Shown here: positions 53,636-64,000 of the stretch, one piece after another
Layout of the letters: each line of letters opens with the position of its first letter
Position numbering within the stretch: position 1 is the first letter of the stretch
Assembly: GCF_000504165.1 (NCBI RefSeq)
Contig: NZ_AYSE01000001.1
Span: 372,001-436,000, forward strand
Length of the DNA stretch: 64,000 bases
From: Bacillus sp. FJAT-14578
GTDB taxonomy: Bacteria > Bacillota > Bacilli > Bacillales > Bacillaceae_H
Reading direction: 5' to 3'
Made by a program: the position numbers and the translations under genes
The notes under the pieces: model-generated
Databases searched by the model: none
Told to the model about the DNA's origin: nothing
What the model saw: only the letters and a program-made list of their open reading frames with translations

Positions 53636-54616
53636 CTATCTTTTTTGAACGGATTGTTTTTTAATGATTCGCTCTTCACTTAACAAATTGGATACATCCC
53701 CCAGACTGTACCCTTTTTGCTTTATTTGCGTAATTAATTGGTCAAGTGCTTTAGAAGTTGCTTCTGTTGGATGCATTAGTATCATGGCTCCCGGATGAAC
53801 TTTAGTCATAACACGGTGGATAAGCACATCTGGCTGCGGCTTTTGCCAGTCAACCGTATCAACACTCCACATAATCGTCCCCAGTTTCATCTGCGCTGCC
53901 TGGTCGACTACTTCCTGGCGAAAGCTTCCGCTCGGTGGAGCAAACCATTGACATGTCTGCCCGGTGACGGATTGAATCACGGCATTTGTTTTTTCCAGCT
54001 CTTGTTTTATTTGGCTTTCACTTAACGTTTTCATATTGGGATGCGAAAAGGAGTGATTCCCGATTTCATGCCCTGCATCGACAATCATTTTTGCCGCATC
54101 CGGATTGTTTTTAACCCATCTTCCTTCAAGGAAAAACGTTGCCTTTACATGGTGTTTTTTCAACGTCTCCAACATGGGCGGGATGTATTCATTTCCCCAT
54201 GCCACATTAATGAGCAGTGAGACCATGGGCTTTTCCGGATGCCCTCTATAAATCGGAGTCGGCGGGAGATCTTGTATGTGGATGGACGGGGTGGTTTGTT
54301 GATAAATCAATTTCGTCTCATCAAATGCTCCCGTTTGCTTCATATTCTCATATGAAGCCTTGATATCCACTTTTAATCCATTATAACCAGGAATAAGTTT
54401 CCACACCCTATCAACTTTAGCATTTTCAGGTGCAACTTCATAGTTTTTTGCTTTTAGTTTGACTTCTTCATACAGGTCATTCGTTTCCTTGGCAACAGGC
54501 AATGCTTCTTCTTTTAAAGAATCAATATAAAAAGACGTATACGGATTTTGAACCGTTCCGTATGTCACAACTAATACGACACTAAAGGCCACTAGTTGAA
54601 TCGTTATTCTCTTCAC
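53636..54616 (-). CDS. ylxY: YlxY, polysaccharide deacetylase-like sporulation protein
   Basis: 326 residues from GTG 54616 with AAGGGGGG upstream. An N-terminal hydrophobic segment (ITIQLVAFSVVLVVTYGTV) acts as signal or anchor. The NodB-like domain runs from about residue 125. The first motif, normally TFDDGP, reads INVAWGNE, so the metal-binding and base aspartates are lost, while GHEIGNHSFSHPN is kept. It is therefore probably not a normal deacetylase. Its place between pnp and mlpA is as in B. subtilis. Confidence 0.92.
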   Translation of the reverse strand: MKRITIQLVAFSVVLVVTYGTVQNPYTSFYIDSLKEEALPVAKETNDLYEEVKLKAKNYEVAPENAKVDRVWKLIPGYNGLKVDIKASYENMKQTGAFDETKLIYQQTTPSIHIQDLPPTPIYRGHPEKPMVSLLINVAWGNEYIPPMLETLKKHHVKATFFLEGRWVKNNPDAAKMIVDAGHEIGNHSFSHPNMKTLSESQIKQELEKTNAVIQSVTGQTCQWFAPPSGSFRQEVVDQAAQMKLGTIMWSVDTVDWQKPQPDVLIHRVMTKVHPGAMILMHPTEATSKALDQLITQIKQKGYSLGDVSNLLSEERIIKKQSVQKR

Positions 54617-54715
54617 TTATGCTTCCCCCCTTATACTAAAAAATATGTATAGAGGGGACAAGGTAGAACATAGACCTGCAGACGAGAATATAAGGGCATT
54701 TGAGCTGAATATGCG

Positions 54716-54744
54716 AAAAAAAGCCGGGATTTACCCAGCCTTTC
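54716..54744 (-). terminator. Terminator after pnp
   Basis: GGCTGGG and TCCCGGC pair around TAAA, with seven T after it on the minus strand. Confidence 0.7.
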
Positions 54745-54750
54745 AGTGCT

Positions 54751-56874
54751 TTATTGTTGAGCCTCTTTTTGCTCTCTTTGTTCCTTTAACACAACTTTTC
54801 GAGATAAGTTGACGCGTCCTTGTTTATCGATTTCCATTACTTTAACGAGAATTTCATCACCGATGGCGACAACATCCTCTACTTTTCCAACTCGCTCTTC
54901 AGCAAGTTCAGAAATATGCACAAGACCGTCTTTGCCACTGAACAATTCCACGAATGCCCCGAATTTCTCGATTCGCTTCACTTTTCCTAAGTACATTTGG
55001 CCGACTTCGACTTCACGTACAATATCTTCAATGATTTTCTTCGCTTTTTGGTTCATCTCTTGATCGATTGATGAAATAAAGATTGTGCCATCTTGCTCGA
55101 TATCAATCTTAACGCCTGTTTCTTCAATAATTTTGTTGATTTGTTTTCCGCTTGGTCCAATGACATCACGGATTTTGTCAGGATTGATTGTCATGGTTAA
55201 GATTTTTGGCGCATAAGCAGAAAGTTCAGTTCTTGGCTCGCTAATAATCGTTAACATATGTTCTAAAATATGCATACGACCTGTTTTTGCCTGCTGTAAT
55301 GCTTCTTCTAAAATCTCACGGGATAAGCCTTCAATTTTAATATCCATTTGAAGGGCCGTTACACCTTTTGCTGTCCCGGCGACTTTAAAGTCCATATCAC
55401 CTAAATGATCTTCCATTCCTTGAATATCCGTTAAAATCGTATAATGCTCTCCTGATTTCACAAGCCCCATTGCAATTCCTGCTACAGGTGCTTTAATTGG
55501 TACCCCTGCATCCATCATGGCCAATGTACTCGCACAAATACTCGCCTGAGATGTCGACCCGTTTGATTCTAATACTTCTGAAACAAGACGGACTGTATAA
55601 GGGAAATCCTTTTCAGATGGAATAACTGGTTCAAGTGCGCGTTCACCTAAAGCGCCGTGACCAATTTCGCGGCGGCCTGGTCCTCTTATTGGTCCTGTTT
55701 CTCCAACGCTGAATGAAGGGAAATTATAATGATGCATAAAACGCTTGGACTCTTCAATACCAAGTCCGTCTAAAATTTGTACATCTCCTAAGGCACCAAG
55801 CGTACAAATGCTGAGTGCTTGGGTTTGTCCACGTTTGAACAATCCGGACCCGTGTGTGCGCGGCAACAAGCCAATTTCTGATGCAAGCGGACGGATTTGA
55901 TCGATTTGGCGGCCGTCTGGACGAATTTTTTCAACGGTAATTAAACGGCGTACTTCTTCTTTGACTAATTTAGATAAAATTTCTTTTACTTGCTTTAACG
56001 TAGCGTCATCTGCTTCTTCCGTTTCGTATTTTTCAACGACTGCATTTTTGACAGCAGTGATTGCTTCTTCACGAGCATGCTTTTCTACGACTTGTACGGC
56101 AACGTTAATATCGGATCCTGCCATTTCGCGGATTTGTGCTTCAAGCTCTTTATCGACCTCATATAATTGCACAGCCTTTTTCTCTTTACCCACTGCTGCC
56201 ACAATCGTTTCTTGGAAAGCGATTAATCGCTTGATTTCTTCATGACCAAACATGATGGCTTCAAGCATCACTTCTTCCGGTACTTCATCTGCGCCTGCTT
56301 CTACCATGTTAATCGCATCTTTTGTACCCGCTACGACAAGGTGAATATCACTTTTTTCCATTTGTTCAACAGAAGGGTTGATTACAAATTCATTATCGAT
56401 TCGTCCGACAATGACACCGGCAATCGGCCCCTCAAACGGAATATCAGAAACCGAAAGGGCAAGAGACGAACCAAACATCGCTGCTACTTCAGAAGAGCAG
56501 TTTTGGTCAACGCTCATCACGATACTAATCACTTGAACTTCATTACGAAAACCGTCTGCAAATAACGGACGGATTGGTCGGTCGATCAGACGGCTTGCCA
56601 AAATGGCTTTCTCACTTGGACGACCTTCACGTTTAATAAATCCACCTGGAATTTTCCCTACCGCATATAATCTTTCTTCATAGTTCACAGTCAATGGGAA
56701 AAAGTCTAAATTTTTCGGTTCTTTTGATGCCGTTGCTGTACTCAATACAGCAGTATCTCCATAACGGATTAGTGCAGCACCATTTGCTTGTTGTGCAAGC
56801 TGGCCAACTTCAACTGTCAGTTGACGGCCTGCTAGTTCTATGGAGAAAACTTGTTTTTCGTGTTCCATATTCAC
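54751..56874 (-). CDS. pnp: Polyribonucleotide nucleotidyltransferase (PNPase)
   Basis: 707 residues. It is a trimeric 3'-5' phosphorolytic exonuclease of the degradosome-like network with RNase Y and J. Two RNase PH domains ([31 protein letters not shown]), a KH domain ([17 protein letters not shown]) and an S1 domain ([20 protein letters not shown]) are in order. AGAGGGG lies 5 bases before GTG 56874; ATG 56868 is an alternative. It follows rpsO beyond a terminator. Confidence 0.97.
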   Translation of the reverse strand: MNMEHEKQVFSIELAGRQLTVEVGQLAQQANGAALIRYGDTAVLSTATASKEPKNLDFFPLTVNYEERLYAVGKIPGGFIKREGRPSEKAILASRLIDRPIRPLFADGFRNEVQVISIVMSVDQNCSSEVAAMFGSSLALSVSDIPFEGPIAGVIVGRIDNEFVINPSVEQMEKSDIHLVVAGTKDAINMVEAGADEVPEEVMLEAIMFGHEEIKRLIAFQETIVAAVGKEKKAVQLYEVDKELEAQIREMAGSDINVAVQVVEKHAREEAITAVKNAVVEKYETEEADDATLKQVKEILSKLVKEEVRRLITVEKIRPDGRQIDQIRPLASEIGLLPRTHGSGLFKRGQTQALSICTLGALGDVQILDGLGIEESKRFMHHYNFPSFSVGETGPIRGPGRREIGHGALGERALEPVIPSEKDFPYTVRLVSEVLESNGSTSQASICASTLAMMDAGVPIKAPVAGIAMGLVKSGEHYTILTDIQGMEDHLGDMDFKVAGTAKGVTALQMDIKIEGLSREILEEALQQAKTGRMHILEHMLTIISEPRTELSAYAPKILTMTINPDKIRDVIGPSGKQINKIIEETGVKIDIEQDGTIFISSIDQEMNQKAKKIIEDIVREVEVGQMYLGKVKRIEKFGAFVELFSGKDGLVHISELAEERVGKVEDVVAIGDEILVKVMEIDKQGRVNLSRKVVLKEQREQKEAQQ

Positions 56875-56973
56875 GAGTGCCCCTCTCTACTATGTGTATC
56901 TACTCTAAAATAACTATTTGTTATTATGGACAAAATCGAAAATCTATTTCATATTATGTAAAATCTACATACT

Positions 56974-57001
56974 AAAAAAGCGGGAAAAATCCCGCTTTTT
57001 T
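56974..57001. terminator. Terminator after rpsO
   Basis: AAAAAAGCGGGA pairs perfectly with TCCCGCTTTTTT around AAAA, five bases after the stop. Confidence 0.85.
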
Positions 57002-57005
57002 ACAA

Positions 57006-57395
<390 letters not shown>

Positions 57396-57400
57396 GTCTT

Positions 57401-58390
57401 TTAGTGATTTCGTACACTTTTTAGCAAGGATGTTCGCGGCTGCGAAGAAAAATATGCCATTGCTTCCCGCTTATCTGCGCTAATTTGTGCCACCAATTCT
57501 TCTATCCCGTTGAATTTCTTTTCTGTCCGCAGCATTTTATGCCACTTCACGACGACGTGCTCTCCGTAAATTTGTTCATCAAAGGAAAAGAGATGGACTT
57601 CAATTGTAGGCTTGTCAAGACGCTCGTGAAAAGTCGGTTTATATCCCACATTACAGACTCCCTCATACCAGTGTCCCTGAACGAACATCTCTACGGCATA
57701 TACCCCAATTCTTGGAATGAGATAGGCGTCACTCAATTCAATATTGGCTGTCGGAAAACCGATTGTCCTTCCCCGTTTATCCCCGTCTACCACTTTTCCC
57801 TTTACGGTATACTGCCTTCCCAATAAAGAGGGAATCCGCTCTACTTCTCCTTCTTTTAAACAATTCCGGATTGCAGTCGAACTCACCTTTTCATCATTGA
57901 TGGCCAATTTTTCTACCGTTGTCTGGGTGAACATATTCCGCGAATGAAACGGCAGTGTTTCCATTGTTCCTTTTCCAAGTTTACCGTACGAATAATCAAA
58001 TCCAGCCACAACATGCTGTACGTTTAAACCAATGATATATTGATCAACAAATTGTTGAGGGAGCAATCCGGCAAACTCTTTATCGAAATGAACCAAATAT
58101 AAAATATCGATTCCCAGTTCTTCGATTTGCTTCAGTTTGTCTTGCAGCGGAGTAATCATCTCCACACGCTGTACATCCCTCCCCAAGATGACGGAAGGAT
58201 GTGGGGAAAACGTCATGACGGCACTCGAAAGACCTTGCTGATCTGCCAATTTTTTCGCTGTCAAAATCACCTCTTGATGCCCTAAATGAACACCGTCAAA
58301 ATACCCCAATGCCATCACAGAAGGAACCATTGCTTCCCGGCTGAAATGATGTGGATGCTGAATCTCAATCGTCACCAAAATTCCCGTCAC
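57401..58390 (-). CDS. ribF: Riboflavin kinase / FAD synthetase
   Basis: About 329 residues, bifunctional: the N-terminal nucleotidyltransferase (ALGYFDGVHLGHQEVI, HPHPSVILGR, KVSSTAIRNCLKEGE) makes FAD from FMN, and the C-terminal kinase (VVDGDKRGRTIGFPTANIEL) makes FMN from riboflavin. In B. subtilis it is called ribC. The start is uncertain: GTG 58390 lies 4 bases after GAGG, while GTG 58375 would match relatives better. It follows truB by 23 bases. Confidence 0.95.
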   Translation of the reverse strand: MTGILVTIEIQHPHHFSREAMVPSVMALGYFDGVHLGHQEVILTAKKLADQQGLSSAVMTFSPHPSVILGRDVQRVEMITPLQDKLKQIEELGIDILYLVHFDKEFAGLLPQQFVDQYIIGLNVQHVVAGFDYSYGKLGKGTMETLPFHSRNMFTQTTVEKLAINDEKVSSTAIRNCLKEGEVERIPSLLGRQYTVKGKVVDGDKRGRTIGFPTANIELSDAYLIPRIGVYAVEMFVQGHWYEGVCNVGYKPTFHERLDKPTIEVHLFSFDEQIYGEHVVVKWHKMLRTEKKFNGIEELVAQISADKREAMAYFSSQPRTSLLKSVRNH

Positions 58391-58413
58391 CTTTCCTCTT
58401 CCAACAGTGCAAG

Positions 58414-59325
58414 TTAAATGGCCAATACTTTTGTTGGTTTAATTAAGCCTTCCTTTTGAGGATGCTTTTCATAAATTGCTAAACACGTTCCGCTCGAATC
58501 CATCATTAAAAATGGACCTTCATTCATTTTTAAATCCGCTGGTTCGGGCAGTACCGCCCCATTTTTTACTTTCTCTGCTAATTTATCATTTATTTGCAGT
58601 TTCGGCAAATGATAAAGTGCCTGTTCAATCGGTAACAGACGGTCTTGAATCTCTTCCTGCTCCACATACCTCTCAAGCTCTTCAAATGTCATGCAATCTT
58701 CCAGTGTAAACGCTCCTGAGGCGGTCCGGATTAAGTCAGACATATGCGCAGGATAGCCTAATTTCTCTCCAATCATAACGGCAAGCGTCCGAACGTAAGT
58801 CCCTTTACTGCCCGTCACGCGAAAGCGAAAAGAAATAGTTTCTCCCTCAAACAACTGGCGGTCATCCAGGAGCACCAGCTCGTGAATGGTAATCGTTCTT
58901 GTTGGTCGTTCCACTTCGATGCCGGCTCGTGCATACTCATATAATTTTTTCCCATTCACTTTTACAGCCGAATACATGGGCGGCGTTTGTTCGATTGTAC
59001 CGGTAAGAGAGTCCAGGGCATGTAAGATTTCATTTCTTGTGATAGGAGCGGACACTACTTTCTCTTCTACCGTTTCACCTGACGCATCTTCTGTCGTCGT
59101 AGAAAAACCGAGTGTTACTTCTCCCTCATACGTTTTCGTCGCAGCCGTTAAATATTCGACGATTTTCGTCGCCCTCCCGATGCAAATTGGCAATACGCCT
59201 GTTACATCGGGATCGAGTGTACCTGTATGTCCCACTTTTTTCGTTCTTAATAGCTTACGAACTTTAAATACGCAGTCATGGGATGTCAACCCTTTTGGTT
59301 TATTCAACACTAATACGCCTTCCAC
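58414..59325 (-). CDS. truB: tRNA pseudouridine-55 synthase
   Basis: 303 residues from GTG 59325 with AAGGAG upstream. It makes pseudouridine 55 in the T loop of all tRNAs. The catalytic aspartate is in KVGHTGTLDPDVTGVLP near residue 40; the start GVLVLNKPKGLTSHDCV and GSKGTYVRTLA are typical; a PUA-like end follows. In the usual order it comes after rbfA, but 330 bases of repeats separate them here. Confidence 0.96.
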   Translation of the reverse strand: MEGVLVLNKPKGLTSHDCVFKVRKLLRTKKVGHTGTLDPDVTGVLPICIGRATKIVEYLTAATKTYEGEVTLGFSTTTEDASGETVEEKVVSAPITRNEILHALDSLTGTIEQTPPMYSAVKVNGKKLYEYARAGIEVERPTRTITIHELVLLDDRQLFEGETISFRFRVTGSKGTYVRTLAVMIGEKLGYPAHMSDLIRTASGAFTLEDCMTFEELERYVEQEEIQDRLLPIEQALYHLPKLQINDKLAEKVKNGAVLPEPADLKMNEGPFLMMDSSGTCLAIYEKHPQKEGLIKPTKVLAI

Positions 59326-59375
59326 GCTGTTACACTCCTTTTGTAAATGATGTTATGTATATAATAGAGGGGTGA

Positions 59376-59603
59376 TTCAAAAAGTCGGGAAAAGTGAAAA
59401 TCGAACTTCGGCGTCCTTTTTGAACACACATAGTCTTTCCTTATCATTGCCCATGTACTTTTCTTATATGGCTGCCTCTATCTATCCGTCCAATATTTAT
59501 CGCCAGTAGACCCCCATTGAATGGAGTTTCCTTCATTTTCATTTAACTGAAATGAACCGCCGCAGAAACCTTGGAATTCAATGGATTTCTGATGGCGGTT
59601 CAT
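59376..59603. repeat. Hairpins and IS-like repeat copy F between truB and rbfA
   Basis: TTCAAAAAG...CTTTTTGAA (59376-59424) is a gene-end hairpin of a type common in Bacillaceae. Copy F (59497-59531) reads TTTATCGCCAGTAGACCCCC joined to ATTGAATGGAGTTTCC, the most reduced IS200/IS605-like form. ATGAACCGCC pairs with GGCGGTTCAT (59552-59603) with inner CAGAAA/TTTCTG. No gene is seen in 59326-59656. Confidence 0.55.
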
Positions 59604-59656
59604 CATGTTTAAGAGCTTAGCCTTACTATACTAAGCTTCTCTCTTATATTAATGGA

Positions 59657-60022
59657 TTATTGATTATCTTGATCATCGTCTTGCTCTTTTTGAATTTCAT
59701 GAAGCAATGATTCAATGCGATTTCCATAGTCGATTGACTCATCGAATTCAAAGATGATTTCAGGCGTTTTACGAAGACGAATACGCTGACCGATTTCAGA
59801 TCGAATAAAGCCTTTTGCTTTCGCTAAGCCTTTTAACGTATTTTGGCGTTGTTCTTCATCACCTAAAACCGAGATGAACACTTTCGCCTGCTGTAAATCT
59901 CCTGTCACCTGTACATCTGTTACCGTAACAAAGCCAATGCGAGGATCTTTAATTTTGCGACTGATGATTTCACCTAATTCTTTTTTCATCTGTTCGCCAA
60001 CTCTGTTTGGTCTTATCTTCAT
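59657..60022 (-). CDS. rbfA: Ribosome-binding factor A
   Basis: 121 residues from ATG 60022, with GAGGTG upstream. A KH-type fold ([58 protein letters not shown]) that helps final maturation of 16S RNA in the 30S subunit. The acidic tail [11 protein letters not shown] is typical. It follows ylxP by 14 bases within the nusA-infB operon. Confidence 0.96.
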   Translation of the reverse strand: MKIRPNRVGEQMKKELGEIISRKIKDPRIGFVTVTDVQVTGDLQQAKVFISVLGDEEQRQNTLKGLAKAKGFIRSEIGQRIRLRKTPEIIFEFDESIDYGNRIESLLHEIQKEQDDDQDNQ

Positions 60023-60036
60023 CCGTATCACCTCAC

Positions 60037-60315
60037 TTATAACCACTCGAACGATGTCCCTGCACGCTCAATTTCCGGAAAAGAATCGATCATGCTCAAG
60101 GCTTGCTGCAACTCTTTTTCTGTCGATTGGCGCGTTGATGAGATGGCCACCATTCCAATCTTGGTTCTCTGCCAAGTATCTTGGTAATCCAATTCTGAAA
60201 CAGATATATTATAACGCTGTTTCAACCTCATGATAATGCGTTGAAGGACAGCACGCTTTTCCTTCAGGGATGCTGCATCGTAGATGAGGCATTCACATTC
60301 GACATATCCGATCAT
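60037..60315 (-). CDS. ylxP: YlxP, DUF503 protein
   Basis: 92 residues with a ferredoxin-like beta-alpha pattern ([40 protein letters not shown]). DUF503 proteins sit between infB and rbfA in most Bacilli; a role in ribosome assembly is guessed from context only. The start overlaps the infB stop by 4 bases. Confidence 0.93.
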   Translation of the reverse strand: MIGYVECECLIYDAASLKEKRAVLQRIIMRLKQRYNISVSELDYQDTWQRTKIGMVAISSTRQSTEKELQQALSMIDSFPEIERAGTSFEWL

Positions 60316-62471
60316 TTGCGTTCGATTTCTTGCATGACGTATGCTTCAATGATGTCCCCTTCTTTAATATCATTGAAGTTTTTAAGGGTAATACCGCATT
60401 CGTATCCTTGTGAAACTTCTTTCGCATCATCTTTGAAACGTTTAAGCGCGTCAACTTCCCCTTCGAAAATAACGATGCCGTCACGAATTAAGCGAATGCT
60501 GCTGTCACGCGTAATTTTACCGTCCGTTACGTAGCTTCCCGCAATCGTACCGATTTTAGATACTTTAAACGTTGTACGCACTTCCACTTGGCCGATAACC
60601 TTTTCTTCGAATTCAGGGTCAAGCATCCCTTTCATCGCTGATTCAATTTCATCGATTACATTATAGATGATGCGGTGAAGACGAACATCTACTTGTTCCG
60701 CGTCTGCTGTGCGTTTTGCATTGACGTCCGGACGTACGTTGAATCCGATGACAATGGCATTAGAAGCCGTTGCTAAAATAATATCCGATTCCGTGATGGC
60801 CCCTACACCCGTATGAATAATTTTGACGTTTACGCCTTCTACTTCAATTTTTCTTAAAGAAGCTGCCAACGCCTCAACAGAACCTTGTACATCCGCTTTG
60901 ACGATGAGGTTCAAGTCTTTCATTTCACCTTGTTTGATTTTTTCAAATAAGTCTTCAAGGCTTACGCGCGATTTCTCACCACGTTGCTCTTGCAATTGTT
61001 TTTGAGCACGCGCTTCCCCGATTTGACGAGCTTTTTTCTCGTCTTCAAATACCATGAAACGATCTCCCGCAAGAGGAACCTCATTCAACCCTGTAATTTC
61101 AACAGGAGTAGAAGGACCCGCTTCTTTTACACGGCGGCCAAGGTCATTGACCATTGCACGAACACGGCCGAATGTATTACCGACAACAATTGGATCACCT
61201 ATACGTAATGTTCCGTTTTGAACTAATAATGTCGCAACAGAACCGCGGCCTTTATCCAACTGCGCTTCAATAACTGTACCTAACGCACGGCGGCTCGGGT
61301 TTGCTTTAAATTCTTCTACTTCACTGACAAGAAGAATCATTTCAAGCAAGTTATCGATTCCTTCTCCTGTTAAAGCCGATAACGGACAGAAGATTGTTTC
61401 CCCACCCCATGCTTCTGCCACAATACCATGCTCTGTCAATTCTTGCATAACACGGTCAGGGTTAGCCGCTTCTTTATCGATTTTGTTGACCGCCACGATA
61501 AGTGGCACTTCAGCCGCTTTGGCATGGTTAATTGCTTCAACCGTTTGCGGCATGACACCATCGTCTGCTGCTACAACAAGAATCGTAATATCTGTTACTT
61601 GAGCACCGCGCGCGCGCATTGTCGTGAATGCCGCGTGACCAGGTGTATCCAAGAACGTAATTTTCTTGTCGTTTACTTCTACTTGATAAGCACCGATATG
61701 CTGGGTAATTCCCCCTGCTTCCCCTGCTGTTACTTTTGTATTACGGATCGAGTCAAGAAGCGTTGTTTTACCATGGTCGACGTGACCCATAATTGTTACA
61801 ACCGGCGGACGTTCGCGAAGATCTTTTTCATCATCAATGATTTCAATAGTTTCGAACTCTTTTTCGTTGATGATGATTTCTTCCTCAACTGCAACACCGT
61901 ACTCGCCTGCGATTAACTCGATGGCATCTTTATCAAGCTCTTGGTTGATTGTCGCCATTACACCTAAGAGGAAAAGTTTTTTGATGATTTCAGACGGCTC
62001 TTTTCCTAATTTCTTCGCAAGTTCCGTCACTGTTAAGCTTTCTGAGAAAGTGATTTTCTCTGGAAGCGGTCTTTCTTTTCTTGGCTGAGGCTGATATGGC
62101 GTGTTCTGTTGCTGAGGTCTTTTACCCTTTTTATTATTTCGGTTATTGTTGCCTCTATTGAACGGCTTTTTATCGCTTGATACAGGTCCTTTTGCTTGCG
62201 GTTTCTTTTTGCCGAATTTTTCTTCTCCCGCAGCAGGAGCATCCTCTTCCTCATAGCTCTTTAATGTCTGTTTATTTACAGTATTAGAAGGAGCTGATGT
62301 CTCCCCCTTATTGTTTTTCAAGAAAAATGAATCCAATTTTTGTACAGAGTCTCCTTCAATGGTCGCCATGTGATTAGACACTTCTACACCATGTTCTTTT
62401 AATTTATTGATCACATCTTTACTTGAAAGATTATGTTGTTTTGCATATTCGTATACACGAACTTTACTCAT
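60312..62471 (-). CDS. infB: Translation initiation factor IF-2
   Basis: 719 residues. An N-terminal IF2_N domain ([20 protein letters not shown]), a low-complexity Lys/Asn/Gln linker (about 85-145), a second IF2_N-type domain, then the G domain with [20 protein letters not shown] and NKIDK, and domains II-IV that bind fMet-tRNA. It loads the initiator tRNA on the 30S subunit. GGGGGTG precedes the ATG; ylxQ ends 19 bases before. Confidence 0.98.
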   Translation of the reverse strand: MSKVRVYEYAKQHNLSSKDVINKLKEHGVEVSNHMATIEGDSVQKLDSFFLKNNKGETSAPSNTVNKQTLKSYEEEDAPAAGEEKFGKKKPQAKGPVSSDKKPFNRGNNNRNNKKGKRPQQQNTPYQPQPRKERPLPEKITFSESLTVTELAKKLGKEPSEIIKKLFLLGVMATINQELDKDAIELIAGEYGVAVEEEIIINEKEFETIEIIDDEKDLRERPPVVTIMGHVDHGKTTLLDSIRNTKVTAGEAGGITQHIGAYQVEVNDKKITFLDTPGHAAFTTMRARGAQVTDITILVVAADDGVMPQTVEAINHAKAAEVPLIVAVNKIDKEAANPDRVMQELTEHGIVAEAWGGETIFCPLSALTGEGIDNLLEMILLVSEVEEFKANPSRRALGTVIEAQLDKGRGSVATLLVQNGTLRIGDPIVVGNTFGRVRAMVNDLGRRVKEAGPSTPVEITGLNEVPLAGDRFMVFEDEKKARQIGEARAQKQLQEQRGEKSRVSLEDLFEKIKQGEMKDLNLIVKADVQGSVEALAASLRKIEVEGVNVKIIHTGVGAITESDIILATASNAIVIGFNVRPDVNAKRTADAEQVDVRLHRIIYNVIDEIESAMKGMLDPEFEEKVIGQVEVRTTFKVSKIGTIAGSYVTDGKITRDSSIRLIRDGIVIFEGEVDALKRFKDDAKEVSQGYECGITLKNFNDIKEGDIIEAYVMQEIERK

Positions 62472-62490
62472 ACTTTCACCCCCAAAAAAA

Positions 62491-62793
62491 TTAATCGAGC
62501 ATTGTCATCAGCTTCTTTGCAAATCCCTCGTCCATAATAGCCACGACTACTCGTGCATCTTTGCCAATTGCCTGTCCCAGTGTATAGCGATCTGGTACAT
62601 GCTTAAGGGGCACATTGTAAAACGAACATTTGTCCGACACTTTTTTAATCGTATTGGCTGAGGCATCTGATGATAATAAAACCACTTTCGCTTTTTGTTT
62701 CCGAACTTCATTAATAACCAGTTCTTCACCTGAAATGACTTTTCGCGCTCGATTTGCTAGTCCTAAAAAAGATTGCCATTGTTCTTGTTTCAT
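62491..62793 (-). CDS. ylxQ: YlxQ, L7Ae-family RNA-binding protein
   Basis: 100 residues of the L7Ae/L30e/S12e fold ([60 protein letters not shown]). Such proteins bind kink-turns in RNA. The target in Bacillus is not settled. It overlaps ylxR by 4 bases in the nusA-ylxR-ylxQ-infB operon. Confidence 0.93.
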   Translation of the reverse strand: MKQEQWQSFLGLANRARKVISGEELVINEVRKQKAKVVLLSSDASANTIKKVSDKCSFYNVPLKHVPDRYTLGQAIGKDARVVVAIMDEGFAKKLMTMLD

Positions 62794-63074
62794 GAGTTCG
62801 TCTTTTTCTCCTTTTCGACGAGTTCCAAAAGCTGCTCATAAACCTCATCGCTAATCGCTGCATCTAAATGATTAGCCAACGTATTTCGCTTTTTCGCAAG
62901 TAAAATGGCATCTTTATCTTTGCTTAAATAAGCTCCGCGACCAGACTTTTTACCTGTTAGATCAACTGACACTTCGCCTTCCTTCGAGCGAACGATTCGT
63001 ACAAGCTCTTTTTTAGGCTTCATTTCTTGTGTAGCCACACACTTGCGCATCGGTACTTTTTTACGATTGTTCAC
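62790..63074 (-). CDS. ylxR: YlxR (RnpM), DUF448 RNA-binding protein
   Basis: 94 residues with the DUF448 signature [20 protein letters not shown] and [13 protein letters not shown]. Very basic at the N-terminus. The B. subtilis protein has been reported to bind RNase P and has been renamed RnpM; earlier work saw it as a nucleoid-associated regulator. It follows nusA by 13 bases. Confidence 0.94.
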   Translation of the reverse strand: MNNRKKVPMRKCVATQEMKPKKELVRIVRSKEGEVSVDLTGKKSGRGAYLSKDKDAILLAKKRNTLANHLDAAISDEVYEQLLELVEKEKKTNS

Positions 63075-63087
63075 CCGGTTTCACCTC

Positions 63088-64000
63088 TTATTCGACTTCG
63101 TTTTCTATTGCATCGAATGTTTCATTCTCTGCAGCATCTTCTTCGTCATGTGTACCGTTTGCGGCGAACATTCTTGGATAAATGCCGTCTTGCTCGGCTT
63201 CTGATTCACTCTTGATATCAATTTTCCAGCCTGTTAGCTTAGCGGCTAAACGAGCATTCTGTCCTTTCTTACCAATCGCTAAAGACAGTTGATAATCAGG
63301 AACGATCACCGTTGTTGCTTTTTCGTTCTCATCGACAAGGACATCCAACACTTTTGAAGGACTTAATGCATTTGCCACGAACTCCACTGGGTCTTTTGAC
63401 CAGCGAACGATGTCAATCTTCTCGCCTTTCAGTTCGTTTACAACAGCCTGCACACGCTGGCCTTTAGGACCGACACATGCCCCTACCGGATCGACATCCG
63501 CTAAGTCAGAATGAACCGAAATCTTAGAGCGGTCCCCAGCTTCACGGGAAACAGACTTGATTTCCACCGTGCCATCATAAATTTCCGGCACTTCTTTTTC
63601 GAATAAACGTTTCAGCAAGCCAGGATGTGTACGAGACACATAAATTTGCGGGCCCTTTGTTGTTCTTTCTACTTTTGTAATGTAGACTTTAATACGATCA
63701 TGCGGCTTATATTGTTCGTTTGGCATTTGTTCGTTCAACGGAAGAAGCGCCTCGATTTTTCCTAAGCTTACATAAATGAAGCGGGAATCCTGGCGCTGTA
63801 CAATACCTGTCATAATATCTTCTTCACGATCGATGAATTCTGAATATATGACGCCGCGCTCTGCTTCACGTACACGCTGAGTGACGACCTGTTTCGCTGT
63901 TTGGGCTGCAATTCGGCCGAAATCTTTCGGTGTCACTTCAATTTCTACAACGTCGTCTACTTGGTAGTTTGGATTGATGCTTTGTGCTTCTTCCACGGAA
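63088..64000 (-). CDS. nusA: Transcription termination/antitermination factor NusA (5' end missing)
   Basis: The C-terminal 304 residues; about 75 residues of the N-terminal RNA polymerase binding domain lie beyond the right edge. The S1 domain ([20 protein letters not shown]) is followed by KH1 ([20 protein letters not shown]) and KH2 ([20 protein letters not shown]) and an acidic tail ([19 protein letters not shown]). NusA promotes pausing and intrinsic termination. In the usual order rimP would be next outside the window. Confidence 0.97.
   Translation of the reverse strand, partial: SVEEAQSINPNYQVDDVVEIEVTPKDFGRIAAQTAKQVVTQRVREAERGVIYSEFIDREEDIMTGIVQRQDSRFIYVSLGKIEALLPLNEQMPNEQYKPHDRIKVYITKVERTTKGPQIYVSRTHPGLLKRLFEKEVPEIYDGTVEIKSVSREAGDRSKISVHSDLADVDPVGACVGPKGQRVQAVVNELKGEKIDIVRWSKDPVEFVANALSPSKVLDVLVDENEKATTVIVPDYQLSLAIGKKGQNARLAAKLTGWKIDIKSESEAEQDGIYPRMFAANGTHDEEDAAENETFDAIENEVE

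Overview
The window is a stretch of chromosome from an endospore-forming member of the Bacillaceae. The evidence is gene content and order: spoVK, cotE, spoVS, spoIIIE, the dipicolinate synthase genes dpaAB, ymxH, mlpA and ylxY lie among housekeeping genes in the order known from Bacillus subtilis. Dispersed IS200/IS605-like remnants and many strong gene-end hairpins would fit a thermophilic relative (Geobacillus, Anoxybacillus or Aeribacillus type), but the sequence alone does not settle genus. Almost every gene is on the minus strand, so the window reads backwards relative to transcription.

Layout from the left: the end of a membrane protein gene (+), then spoVK, hfq and miaA (-). Positions 2.6-7.0 kb are an accessory zone between miaA and mutL, the site where B. 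subtilis 168 carries its pks cluster. It holds a PAS-HD-GYP gene with a PhoP-box-like promoter, an IS-like repeat, small hypothetical genes and a broken CBO0543-family gene. Then come mutL-mutS, a small + strand gene, cotE, ricA, miaB, tdh (with no kbl), korB-korA, a dipeptidase, spoVS, ymdB, rny and recA. Next are cinA, pgsA, rodZ, ymfK, ymfJ, ymfI, ymfH and ymfF. After these lies a second insertion zone: a deleted TnpB gene, the guanosine transporter nupNOPQ and its presumed repressor nupR. The core resumes with spoIIIE, ylzJ, tepA, rnjB, dapA, dapG, asd, dpaB, dpaA, ymxH, mlpA, ylxY, pnp, rpsO, ribF, truB, rbfA, ylxP, infB, ylxQ, ylxR and a nusA cut by the window edge.

The genes fall into a few working sets. 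One is translation and RNA metabolism (nusA-infB-rbfA-truB, rpsO, pnp, rnjB, rny, hfq, miaA, miaB). A second is DNA repair and segregation (mutSL, recA, cinA, spoIIIE). A third is the aspartate route that feeds dipicolinic acid to the spore (asd-dapG-dapA plus dpaAB). The last is spore assembly. Promoter-like sites fit these roles: SigE-like at spoVK and cotE, SigH-like at spoVS, SigK-like at dpaA, a LexA box at recA and a CodY-like box at nupN.

The least ordinary content is a family of five related repeats that look like successive deletion forms of one IS200/IS605-type element carrying a structured RNA, together with an intact 85-codon open frame that joins the two ends of a TnpB protein and has its own promoter and ribosome binding site. 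No complete novel defence, CRISPR or biosynthetic system was found.
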